From a virus, in the IMG/VR virus record IMGVR_UViG_3300003937_000012, positions 1 to 33,290 of that record: a stretch of DNA of 33,290 bases; one strand, 5' to 3'. This document shows, piece by piece, positions 7,406-22,951 of this stretch (its first letter is position 1; the number at the start of each line of letters is the position of its first letter). Made by a program: the position numbers and the translations under genes. A model generated the notes under the pieces. The model worked only from the letters and a program-made list of their open reading frames with translations. It searched no databases and was not told the DNA's origin.

Positions 7406-7570
7406 ATGATTGATTGGATCAAAGAAAGATTCGCAGAACGCACATCTTGGAACGGCATCATTATTGGTGGAGCCGCATTAATTGTTATTCTAGGTATCAT
7501 GCCATTATCTTCAGTTATTATCTGGGGTGCATTGGCTTGGGGTGCTTATAATATTTGGAAATCTGAATAA
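7406..7570 (+). CDS. Small two-helix membrane protein, unknown
   Basis: 54 aa. ATG at 7406 with GGAG upstream; ends TAA 7568-7570. A polar start (MIDWIKERFAERTSWNG) is followed by two hydrophobic stretches (IIIGGAALIVILGIMPL and SVIIWGALAWGAYNIW) that form one long or two short membrane helices. Its N-terminus resembles that of the preceding 88-aa protein (MINWFKKLF), which suggests both start with a membrane-surface helix. Small proteins starting like this are common in tailed phages but have no assigned role that I know. Confidence 0.65.
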   Translation: MIDWIKERFAERTSWNGIIIGGAALIVILGIMPLSSVIIWGALAWGAYNIWKSE

Positions 7571-7581
7571 TCTAGATTACC

Positions 7582-7627
7582 GATAGTTTGATCGATGTTA
7601 CATTTTGCTAATATCGATCATACTATC
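7582..7627. terminator. Stem-loop between convergent genes (possible bidirectional terminator)
   Basis: 15-nt arms GATAGTTTGATCGAT (7582-7596) and ATCGATCATACTATC (7613-7627) are complementary except for one T-T position, around a 16-nt loop. It lies between the stop of the plus-strand gene at 7570 and the last codons of the minus-strand gene, so it can form in both transcripts. There is no clear run of T after either arm, which makes classical Rho-independent termination uncertain; 3'-end stabilisation is the alternative. Confidence 0.5.
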
Positions 7628-7885
7628 AACTCTTAAATTTAATCTTTTTCGTTGTTCAACACCACGCTTTTGGGCAAAGCGTTTAGGATTGCATTTTGGA
7701 CAAACATGCGTATAATCATCGCTTAATCTCTTAGGATCGATCCGGCCTTTATCTCGTATAAATTCTTCTTTACAATTATCACACTTAAATACTACTATAG
7801 TCTTTTTGCGTTTATAAGGATGATGGTCGCCTTTTACACCCTTACGCATAAAGTATTGGATAGTCTGTTCTGTTCGTATAAACAT
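7598..7885 (-). CDS. Zinc-ribbon protein, conserved phage hypothetical
   Basis: 95 aa. Two CxxC pairs (C35/C38 in FKCDNCKEEF and C62/C65 in HVCPKCNPKRF) form a probable zinc ribbon with a 23-residue spacer. The rest is very basic, with KRKK before the first pair and RFAQKRGVEQRKR after the second. Similar proteins occur in T4-like marine phages without a known function; nucleic-acid binding is likely. It is a lone minus-strand gene between plus-strand operons. A perfect TATAAATA lies only 5 nt before the ATG, so transcription would begin on the start codon itself unless a later ATG (7849) is used; neither start has a Shine-Dalgarno site. Confidence 0.68.
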   Translation of the reverse strand: MFIRTEQTIQYFMRKGVKGDHHPYKRKKTIVVFKCDNCKEEFIRDKGRIDPKRLSDDYTHVCPKCNPKRFAQKRGVEQRKRLNLRVDSMIDISKM

Positions 7886-7890
7886 ATAAC

Positions 7891-7898
7891 TATTTATA
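7891..7898 (-). promoter_or_regulatory. T4-like late promoter TATAAATA (minus strand)
   Basis: Minus-strand TATAAATA followed by GTTAT and then the ATG at 7885. With the T4 spacing the transcript would start at the A of the ATG. Confidence 0.62.
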
Positions 7899-7923
7899 AT
7901 TACATTAGGATTCTAGACTATTT

Positions 7924-7931
7924 GATAAATA
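7924..7931 (+). promoter_or_regulatory. T4-like late promoter GATAAATA
   Basis: GATAAATA 25 nt before the ATG of the Fe-S carrier gene, with an AGGAG site between. It probably also serves the giant structural gene that follows by 3 nt. Confidence 0.65.
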
Positions 7932-7956
7932 TAACTAACAAAGGAATTAGGAGCCA

Positions 7957-8283
7957 ATGACAGATATCGTAACATTAACACCGTCGGCTAAAGAGCATAT
8001 GAATAAAATGCTTTTAGACAATAATAACACCGTTGTACGCCTTTCTATGAAGGGTGGAGGATGTGCAGGAATGCAATATGATTGGAGTTTATCAGACGAG
8101 GTTGAAGAGAAAGATGAAGTTATTGAATTAGATCATGGAAATTTTTGTATAGATGCAATGAGTCAAATGTATTTGATAGGTACTACAATTAATTATAAAA
8201 AAGAAATTTTTGGATCATTTTTTGATATTGAAAACCCAGCAACTACATCAAGTTGTGGTTGCGGTGAATCGGTAGGATTTTAA
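7957..8283 (+). CDS. A-type iron-sulfur carrier (HesB/IscA/ErpA family)
   Basis: 108 aa, full family length. A-type carriers hold an Fe-S cluster and pass it to apo-enzymes. The three ligands are present: C36 in KGGGCAGMQY, and C100 and C102 in the C-terminal SCGCGES. The family start (LTPSAKEHM) and the FFDIENP strand also fit. It is placed in a late operon: GATAAATA and AGGAG upstream, and the giant fibre gene 3 nt downstream. Such genes are known auxiliary genes of marine T4-like phages. Why it should be expressed with structural genes is not clear; supply of clusters to a late enzyme is one possibility. Confidence 0.9.
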   Translation: MTDIVTLTPSAKEHMNKMLLDNNNTVVRLSMKGGGCAGMQYDWSLSDEVEEKDEVIELDHGNFCIDAMSQMYLIGTTINYKKEIFGSFFDIENPATTSSCGCGESVGF

Positions 8284-16067
<7,784 letters not shown>

Positions 16068-16068
<1 letters not shown>

Positions 16069-16823
16069 TGGCACAGCAAAATATTAACATAGGTAGTAGT
16101 GCAAACAAGGGTGACGGAGATCCGATTCGCACAGCCTTTACTAAAGTTAATGCTAACTTTACAGAACTATTTGCAAGACATGACGGCTCAATAGCTCATG
16201 TTACAGATATTAAAGGTTCTGTATTTGGTGATGACTCTACTGTATTAGTTGATGGATTAAACGGCAAAGTTAATTTAGACGGAACTGTAAAAGGAAATAT
16301 TATTCCTGACACTGATGTTACTTACGACATAGGGTCTAGTACAAAAAGATTTAAAGATTTATACCTTAGTGGAAACACTATTCATTTAGGAACTTCTACA
16401 TTAAGCGTAGATGCTAATGGTAACTTTCAATTAAGTGGCGGACTTAAATCAAACAATCCAATAGTTGGTGATGATTCAACATTACTAGTTGATACTGCTA
16501 ATAGTTCTATTCCTTATACAGTATTAAGCGGCAACCCTACTACTGTAGCAGGATATGGAATTACTGATGCATTTGACGGAGCATATGGCTCATTAACAGG
16601 TGCACCAACTATACCAACAAACAATAATACATTAACAAATGGTGCTGGATATATTACTACAAGTTCAACAGACGCTTTAACTAATAAATCAGGTAACGTA
16701 TCAATGTTTACAAATGACAGTAATTACTTAACTGCTGAAACAATTACGTTAACAACATTAAAAACAGAAGTAGCGGCAAGTACTGATTTTGCTGACTTCC
16801 AGACAAGAGTAGCGGCACTATAA
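16068..16823 (+). CDS. Fibre-type structural protein with shared N-terminal docking module
   Basis: 251 aa. Begins MAQQNINIGSSANKGDGDPI and continues with AFTKVNANFTELFA, closely matching the N-terminus of the giant protein (NINIG...GDSIRESF...NENFTELYA). Residues 80-115 (TYDIGSSTKRFKDLYLSG and IHLGTSTL) match the minus-strand fibre at the left edge. The C-terminal part has tail-fibre features such as YGSLTGAPTIPT and NDSNYLT. The start codon overlaps the stop of the giant gene (TAATG), so it is translated by coupling. Likely a fibre or adaptor attached at the same virion site as its larger neighbour. Confidence 0.72.
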
Positions 16824-16826
16824 ATA
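16819..16826 (+). promoter_or_regulatory. T4-like late promoter TATAAATA
   Basis: Perfect TATAAATA overlapping the stop codon of the 251-aa gene, 22 nt before the next ATG at 16848, with AGGA between. Confidence 0.68.
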
Positions 16827-16847
16827 TGTGTAACATAGGAAACAACA

Positions 16848-19055
16848 ATGGCAAATAGAATACCACTAATAGTTGATACATTAGATAGCAACAAATTAAA
16901 GGAATTACCAGTAGGCGATAACCTTGATTTAGGTGGTGCTGGAATTACGAATGCCGGAACTGTAAATGCTACTGATATTCGAATTAATAATGTATCATTT
17001 AATAATCCGTTCAGTGGTGATTATAACGACTTAACAAATAAGCCAATTATTCCGACACTTCCGACAGCGTTAAGCCAACTTGCTAATGATATAGGATACT
17101 TAACTCCTGGTACTACTACAACATCAATTACTGAAGGTAATAATTTATATTATACTGTAGCTAGAGTTGATGCAAGAGTAAATGCACAAACAGGTGCAAG
17201 TTTAGATCTAAGTCAAAAATTAGTAAGTGATTTAAAAGATGTTGCGGCTGTTACAGCAGGCGATGATGGAAAAGTTTTATACTATGATCATCCATCTACT
17301 TCTTGGAAGTGGAAAACAGATGCTGGTGGTGTAACAAAATTAACACAATTAAGTGACATAGATGCAGTTACAGAAACTGATAACAATAAAATTTTATATT
17401 ATGATCATGCTACTACATCATTTAAATGGAAAGTAGATACAAGTTCATTTACATTTAGTATAGGTGCTGATGATTCAACATTAAGAACTATTAGTTCAAA
17501 TGAATCAATTAAGTTTAACGGCGGAACAGGTATTACAACAACTAGTGATGCTGAAGGCAACCTTACATTTACTATTGGTGATTTAACTCATTTACAAGAT
17601 GTAAGTACAGCAGGTGCAACTAACGGACAAGGCTTAGTATATAATTCAGGTGCTGGAACATGGGGACCAGGAAATATTGCAAGTGGAATTAGTGATATTA
17701 ATGATCTTGGTGATGTTGATACAGTTTCAACAACACCTGTTAATGATTACGTACTAAGTTGGAAAACTTCAACATCAAAATGGGAACCTAGAGTATTAAA
17801 TAATGTTGATGCGGCAACTGTTACTGCGGCACCAGATGCTAGTAATACTACTCAGTTTGTAACTTTTGTTGCGGCAAGTGATAGTAATGGGCAGGCATTA
17901 AGTACTGAGACTGGATTTACTTATAATCCATCAACAACTGTACTTTCTGCACCGACTGTAGCGGCAACTACATTTCAAGCTACAAACATTAATGTTTCAG
18001 GAGCAATTGCAAACGGAGTAAACGAAGTTTCATTTGCTGGCGATTTAAGAACATTAAGTTGGAGTTCAATATCATCAGGCGAAGTAAACGAATTTTCATT
18101 TAAGACAATTTCAGTTTCAGGACAAACAGATGTAGTAGCTGACACTAAAACAGATACTTTAACACTTGTCGCTGGTACTAATATGACCATTACTACAAGT
18201 AATGATGAAATTACATTTAATGCTTCAGGCGGCGGCGGAACACCTGGTGGTGCTGATACACAAGTACAATTTAACGATTCAAGTACATTTGGTGGCGATG
18301 CAGGTTTAGTATATAACAAAACTACTGATACACTAACAGGTGTAAACATTACAGCTACAGGAACTATTGAAGCTGATATTATAAAAACATCAGGAACAGG
18401 TGTACCAACATTTACAAGTGCAAGTAATATACTTTTTGATGCGGCAAATGCCGTTGTAATACAAAAGTCACCTTTACGTTTAGGATCATTTGATACTAAT
18501 GGAATTGCAGGATTAGTTGGACAAGATGGTGATATAATTTACAATAGTTCAGAACAACAATTAGTATTCTGGAACGGAAGTATTTGGGCATCAACAAATG
18601 ATAGCTTTTCATTTACTGTTGGTGCTGATGATTCAACATTAAGAACTATTACAAAAGACGAAGGCATTAAATTTATTGGTGGAAGTGGAATTGATACAAC
18701 TAGTGACGCTGAAGGCAATATTACAATTGCTTCCGGTGGACCAACTATAACATATACTGTAACTGCTAATGGTACAACTGGATATAGATTTGCAGGACCT
18801 GGACAATCTCCAACAAAAGATAATCCCGACTTTACATTATATAAAGGATTTACATACATCTTTATTAATGATGCCGGAGGAAGTCACCCATTTGCTATTA
18901 GAGTTAGTAACGGTGGTGCTGACTTTACAGAAGGTGTAACAGGATCACAAACAGGAACACAAACATTTGTACCACAGCATGAGACTAGCGACTCGGCATT
19001 AGTTTATCAATGTACAAGTCATGCAGGTATGCTTGGTAACTTAACAATAGTATAA
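16848..19055 (+). CDS. Fibre protein with C-terminal cupredoxin-like domain
   Basis: 735 aa. Starts MANRIPLIVDTLDSNKLKEL, then fibre motifs (DYNDLTNKPIIPTLP near 60; LYYDH repeats near 145 and 185; DINDLGDVD near 285). A segment GADDSTLRTI followed by TTSDAEGN occurs twice (from about residues 206 and 592), and the related element ADDSTIRTI occurs in the minus-strand fibre at the left edge. The last about 105 residues form a separate beta domain: TVTANGTTGYRFAGPG, GFTYIFIND, GGSHPFAIRV, and YQCTSHAGM near the end. H680, C722, H725 and M728 are spaced like the four ligands of type 1 copper proteins (the C-x2-H-x2-M spacing equals that of amicyanin). Copper binding is inferred. It has its own late promoter and precedes the two protease genes by only 10 nt. 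Confidence 0.75.
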   Translation: MANRIPLIVDTLDSNKLKELPVGDNLDLGGAGITNAGTVNATDIRINNVSFNNPFSGDYNDLTNKPIIPTLPTALSQLANDIGYLTPGTTTTSITEGNNLYYTVARVDARVNAQTGASLDLSQKLVSDLKDVAAVTAGDDGKVLYYDHPSTSWKWKTDAGGVTKLTQLSDIDAVTETDNNKILYYDHATTSFKWKVDTSSFTFSIGADDSTLRTISSNESIKFNGGTGITTTSDAEGNLTFTIGDLTHLQDVSTAGATNGQGLVYNSGAGTWGPGNIASGISDINDLGDVDTVSTTPVNDYVLSWKTSTSKWEPRVLNNVDAATVTAAPDASNTTQFVTFVAASDSNGQALSTETGFTYNPSTTVLSAPTVAATTFQATNINVSGAIANGVNEVSFAGDLRTLSWSSISSGEVNEFSFKTISVSGQTDVVADTKTDTLTLVAGTNMTITTSNDEITFNASGGGGTPGGADTQVQFNDSSTFGGDAGLVYNKTTDTLTGVNITATGTIEADIIKTSGTGVPTFTSASNILFDAANAVVIQKSPLRLGSFDTNGIAGLVGQDGDIIYNSSEQQLVFWNGSIWASTNDSFSFTVGADDSTLRTITKDEGIKFIGGSGIDTTSDAEGNITIASGGPTITYTVTANGTTGYRFAGPGQSPTKDNPDFTLYKGFTYIFINDAGGSHPFAIRVSNGGADFTEGVTGSQTGTQTFVPQHETSDSALVYQCTSHAGMLGNLTIV
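17463..17493 (+). repeat. 31-bp perfect direct repeat (second copy at 18621-18651)
   Basis: The two 31-bp copies are identical and encode the GADDSTLRTI segment of the 735-aa fibre. A second nearly identical stretch follows each copy (TTSDAEGN region near 17540 and 18703). This indicates a recent internal duplication or conversion. Confidence 0.8.
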
Positions 19056-19065
19056 AGGAGAAGCT

Positions 19066-20586
19066 ATGAGTGAAAAACATTATGTAGTTTCTTTACACAA
19101 AGGGATTGACAAAGAAGAAGTTATCAATGCTCTTAATCGTGATACAAGTGCTGACTCTAGTGTTGATAGTAATATAATTCCAGATAGAAAAGTAGATAAC
19201 GTAAACACAAGACCTTCTAGTAAACGTATTTTTGAAATATCCTTAACAGACGAAGAAGCTAAAAAACTTAAAGCAGATCCTAGAGTTGGAGATGTTAACA
19301 CTCCTCTTGTATGGTCTGATGATTGGTTAGATTACGAACAAAGTGCAAATTGGACTAGAGAAGTTGCTAGTGACGATTTAACAAGAGGTAATTGGGGATT
19401 ATTAAGACAAATTTCTGAAACAAATGATTGGGGACTTAATACTACAAATGATCTTAGTGCTGGAACAACTTATGACTACCATTTAGACGGCACAGGTGTA
19501 GACTATATTCATCAAGAAGGTAGTAAATTTAGATATACACATGAGCAATGGCAAGACAGAAACGGCGTAAGTCGTTTAGTACCATTTCAGTGGAATACAC
19601 TTCCTAACTGTAGTGCTATTCCTACTATTGATTATACTAATGTATCAGGTGCAAGTGGTCATGCAACACATTGTTGCGGAACAGCCGTAGGAAAAGATTA
19701 TGGCTGGGCTAAAAATTCTGCAATTTATAATATACCTTATAACAGTTTAGATCAAGCATATTGGTTTGATGCAATAAAAGAATTTCATAAAGCTAAAGCA
19801 GTTGACCCAGTTACTGGATTTAAACGTCCTACAGTAGTAAGTGCAAGTTGGGGGTCAAAGGGTGTATTTAGTAGCATAACTGATATTCAATTTAGAGGTG
19901 CTAGTGTTGGTTCAGTTAAGGCGGCACAGTATGGTATGACTGGCGATTCTAGTAGTAGATTTAATACTGCTGGTTATGGCCTATCAGCTGAAGTTGAAGA
20001 AATGCAAGATGAAGGTATACATTATTTTAAAAGTGCAGGAAATCAAAGACAAAAACTTTGCTTTTCTGGAGATATAGATTATGATAATCATATTATTCGA
20101 AGTGTTGCTACAGGAAGTATTACCGCAGGTGATCCAGTATATTATAATAGGGGGGCAGGTAATATAGGTCCTGATACTATTGTAGTAGGTAACTTAGATA
20201 GTGCATTATACAATAATATAGAAGCTACAAATGAAGGTAGTGATAAAGGTCCTAGAGTTGATGTATGGGCGGCAGGAACAGATATTGTAAGTGCTTATAG
20301 TACAAGCGATACAGCAACTTATCAATATGATGGAACATCTATGTCTACACCACAAGTAGCAGGAATGAGTTGTTTATTATTACAATTAAATCCAGGATGG
20401 ACTCCTACACAATTACGTAAGTGGTGGCATAATAATTCAATTAAAGATTTAATGCATCAAGGATCAACAGATGAAAATACTCCAGGTACTTTTTTTGCAA
20501 ATGATAGAAGCTTAATGAATGGTACAAATAGAATAGCTTATTTTCCTTTTGCGGCTAATAGAGCATTAACAATGAGGAGCGACTAA
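19066..20586 (+). CDS. Subtilisin-like (S8) protease homologue with Asp-to-Glu change in the triad
   Basis: 506 aa. An N-terminal domain of about 85 residues (YVVSLHKGIDKEEV...) resembles an I9-like propeptide or virion-docking domain. The S8 domain follows: the oxyanion Asn is in SAGN (N326), the catalytic Ser in DGTSMSTPQ (S425) and the His in GHATHCCG (H199). At the catalytic Asp position, aligned residue by residue with the next gene, there is Glu151 (YIHQEGSK in place of VIQDDGVD), and the usual D-S/T-G context is lost. It may be inactive, altered in activity, or act as a binding protein. GGAG precedes the ATG; the stop overlaps the next start. Its place among fibre genes suggests a virion component. 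Confidence 0.8.
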   Translation: MSEKHYVVSLHKGIDKEEVINALNRDTSADSSVDSNIIPDRKVDNVNTRPSSKRIFEISLTDEEAKKLKADPRVGDVNTPLVWSDDWLDYEQSANWTREVASDDLTRGNWGLLRQISETNDWGLNTTNDLSAGTTYDYHLDGTGVDYIHQEGSKFRYTHEQWQDRNGVSRLVPFQWNTLPNCSAIPTIDYTNVSGASGHATHCCGTAVGKDYGWAKNSAIYNIPYNSLDQAYWFDAIKEFHKAKAVDPVTGFKRPTVVSASWGSKGVFSSITDIQFRGASVGSVKAAQYGMTGDSSSRFNTAGYGLSAEVEEMQDEGIHYFKSAGNQRQKLCFSGDIDYDNHIIRSVATGSITAGDPVYYNRGAGNIGPDTIVVGNLDSALYNNIEATNEGSDKGPRVDVWAAGTDIVSAYSTSDTATYQYDGTSMSTPQVAGMSCLLLQLNPGWTPTQLRKWWHNNSIKDLMHQGSTDENTPGTFFANDRSLMNGTNRIAYFPFAANRALTMRSD

Positions 20587-22223
20587 TGGCTGACGAAAAA
20601 CTTTATATTGTCGTTACTAAAAAAGGAATTAATATTGACGAAGTAGAAGCTGAATTAGAAAGAGATACTGATGGTGATGCATCAGCTAGTGCTCACGTTC
20701 CAGATAGAACTGTTGACGTAGCGTATGCTAGGAAATTTAATAATAGAATTACCCATTATATGTTAACAGATGCCGAAGCGGCTGAATTATCAAAAGATTC
20801 AAGGATACACACAGTATCAGCTAAAGCTAATCCTGAAACAGAACAATTATATGCAATACAAAATGGCAAATTTGACAGGTCAACTACTAATAGTCAAGAT
20901 GCAGTTAATTGGGGATTAAAAAGACATATTCTTAAAGAATATGATTCAGCGGCGGCAAGTAATTCATACACAGGAGATTATAACTATTCACTAGATGGTA
21001 CTGGCGTTGATATTGTTATACAAGATGATGGTGTTGATCCTACAGGACATCCAGAATGGAGAGATGCCGCAGGTAATTCAAGATTTATACAACTAGACTG
21101 GAATACAATTATTCCAGGTTGTATGCCTGCAACTCATTATTCCAACTCTTATTCAGATGGTAATAATGCAGGACAACACGGAAGCCACGTAGCAGGAATT
21201 GCCGCAGGTTATGACTACGGTTGGGCCAAAGGTGCAAAAATTTATTCTGTAAGAAAATTTGGTGGATCAAGTGCAATAAACAGCGATGATGTTTTTGACT
21301 GTATAAGAGTTTGGCATGAAAATAAACCTATTGATCCTAACACAGGATTTAAACGTCCTACTATTGTAAATCAAAGTTGGGGTAGTAGTTGGTATTATAA
21401 AAATTCTTTATTTGGTAGTGCTCAAATACAAACACTATTTTACCAAGGTGTCGATCAAAGTATTACTCCAATAGTATGGAGTAGTGGAGGATTTCTACAA
21501 TATGGAACTACGGCTAGTAGACATCCAATGGTGAATACTGTACACGATACTGAACAAGAACAATTAACAGATGCAGGAGTAATTTGTGTTAAAGCGGCCG
21601 GCAATGGTTATCATCCATGTGCAGGAGAAAATGCTCCTTATTATAGCGGAATTTATAATAGTTATTATACTTTAGATGAAGTATGGGCAGGTGTTGTACC
21701 CATTGGGGACCCTATATATTATAATCGACCTAGTTCACCACATAGTAACGATACTATATTTGTAGCAAACATGGATAACAGTACATATATAAATGAGGAA
21801 TTTATAACACAATCTAGTGAAAGAGGTCCTAGAATAGATGTAATAGCGGCTGGATCTGAAATTTCAAGTGCAACTAGTCAAGTAAGTGGGTATGGTACTA
21901 AACAACTTTATCCAGGAAGTTCTACACACTATATGGCACGAATAGGCGGAACTTCAATGGCGTCACCTCAAATTTGTGGAATAGGTGCATTATGGTTACA
22001 AGCGAATCCGGGCGGAACTGCACAACAATTCAAAGATTTCCTTGCAATTCACGGCACAGCAACCACTTACAATTCAGGCACAGATACTGATTTTGAGGCA
22101 TCTAATAGTATTCCAAGACGTTATGGTGCTCCTAACAGAGTACTGCATTGGCCGTATAATAGTCCTAATCCATTAAAATATTCGGGCACTAGTGGAAGCA
22201 GTACTCCTGGAATAAATACATAA
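20586..22223 (+). CDS. Subtilisin-like (S8) serine protease, complete Asp/His/Ser triad
   Basis: 545 aa. Paralogue of the preceding gene, sharing the N-terminal domain (YIVVTKKGINIDEV, then VPDRTVD), LDGTGVD, DYGWAK, GFKRPT and GPR-x-DV. Here all catalytic positions are present: D147 in IQDDGVD, H198 in QHGSHVAG, N340 in KAAGN and S457 in GGTSMASPQ. S8 proteases cut peptide bonds in exposed proteins; in a late fibre cluster the likely targets are host surface proteins or the fibres themselves (maturation). No signal peptide is visible, consistent with delivery on the virion rather than secretion. GAGGAG precedes a TAATG overlap with the previous gene. An insertion near residues 290-330 is absent from the paralogue. 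Confidence 0.86.
   Translation: MADEKLYIVVTKKGINIDEVEAELERDTDGDASASAHVPDRTVDVAYARKFNNRITHYMLTDAEAAELSKDSRIHTVSAKANPETEQLYAIQNGKFDRSTTNSQDAVNWGLKRHILKEYDSAAASNSYTGDYNYSLDGTGVDIVIQDDGVDPTGHPEWRDAAGNSRFIQLDWNTIIPGCMPATHYSNSYSDGNNAGQHGSHVAGIAAGYDYGWAKGAKIYSVRKFGGSSAINSDDVFDCIRVWHENKPIDPNTGFKRPTIVNQSWGSSWYYKNSLFGSAQIQTLFYQGVDQSITPIVWSSGGFLQYGTTASRHPMVNTVHDTEQEQLTDAGVICVKAAGNGYHPCAGENAPYYSGIYNSYYTLDEVWAGVVPIGDPIYYNRPSSPHSNDTIFVANMDNSTYINEEFITQSSERGPRIDVIAAGSEISSATSQVSGYGTKQLYPGSSTHYMARIGGTSMASPQICGIGALWLQANPGGTAQQFKDFLAIHGTATTYNSGTDTDFEASNSIPRRYGAPNRVLHWPYNSPNPLKYSGTSGSSTPGINT
22211..22218 (+). promoter_or_regulatory. Possible late promoter AATAAATA
   Basis: AATAAATA within the last codons of the protease gene, 19 bases ahead of the next ATG (22237). 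It deviates from TATAAATA in the first base, so it is weaker evidence than the other elements. Confidence 0.35.
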
Positions 22224-22236
22224 GAAGAGAGATAAA

Positions 22237-22941
22237 ATGACTGTACAAACTATAAACATTGGAACATTAGCAAATGACGGTAGTGGAGATGATCTACGAG
22301 AAGCGTTTATTAAAACTAATCAAAATTTTGCTGATTTAGATTTACGTTCACCTGAAAATACAACTGTTACAAATTTAGGAAATGTTGGCGAAGGTCTGTA
22401 CTATCAAAAAGCAGGTGCAGAATTACAATTTAAAAAACTTGTTCAAGGCGCTAATATTACATTAACAAGTTCAACTAACGGTGTTACTATTAATGCATTA
22501 GGTGGACTTCAACAACTTAATGTTGTTTCTGATTCAGGAAGTATACAGTTAGCTGACGGACAAACATTAAATATTCAAGGCGGAACTGGCGCTAATACTT
22601 CATTAAGTGGTAATGTATTAACAGTTAACACTAACACTGAATTATCAACAGATACATCACCAGTATTAAGTGCGAGCTTAGATGCTGGCGGAAATAATTT
22701 AACTAATGGTGGAACAATAACAGCAAGTACATTTAACGGTACTTTTAACGGTAACGTTACTGGATTAGTACACGGTCTTGATATTAGATTAATGGCTCCA
22801 AATACTGCGGGATTTAATTTTGGAGAGTTTAGCGGAACAGTAACAAGTTTAATTGATTGGTTAATTGCACAAATAGATATTGACTTTGGTAGTTACTTAG
22901 TACCAGACTCAAGAGGATTTGATGCAGGAACAATAGTTTAG
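22237..22941 (+). CDS. Fibre-type structural protein with shared docking module
   Basis: 234 aa. Third protein that begins with the docking-like module: QTINIGTLANDGSGDDLREA, then FIKTNQNFADL. It continues with short beta repeats (NITLTSSTNGVTINALGG, NLTNGGTITASTFNG) typical of fibre shafts, and ends with LIDWLIAQIDIDFG, which may be a short trimerisation or contact helix. It follows the protease gene by 13 nt with a purine-rich AAGAAGAGAG leader. Likely a small fibre or adaptor on the baseplate or tail. Confidence 0.7.
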   Translation: MTVQTINIGTLANDGSGDDLREAFIKTNQNFADLDLRSPENTTVTNLGNVGEGLYYQKAGAELQFKKLVQGANITLTSSTNGVTINALGGLQQLNVVSDSGSIQLADGQTLNIQGGTGANTSLSGNVLTVNTNTELSTDTSPVLSASLDAGGNNLTNGGTITASTFNGTFNGNVTGLVHGLDIRLMAPNTAGFNFGEFSGTVTSLIDWLIAQIDIDFGSYLVPDSRGFDAGTIV

Positions 22942-22951
22942 AGGAATAAAA

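Noticed and set aside
19066-20586. First protease as a pseudogene
   Set aside because: The frame is intact over 506 codons with conserved His, Asn and Ser motifs, so it is more likely a functional protein with an altered site.
21985-22176. 63-codon plus-strand frame inside the second protease gene
   Set aside because: Out-of-frame shadow of a gene with an intact catalytic domain; no start signal.
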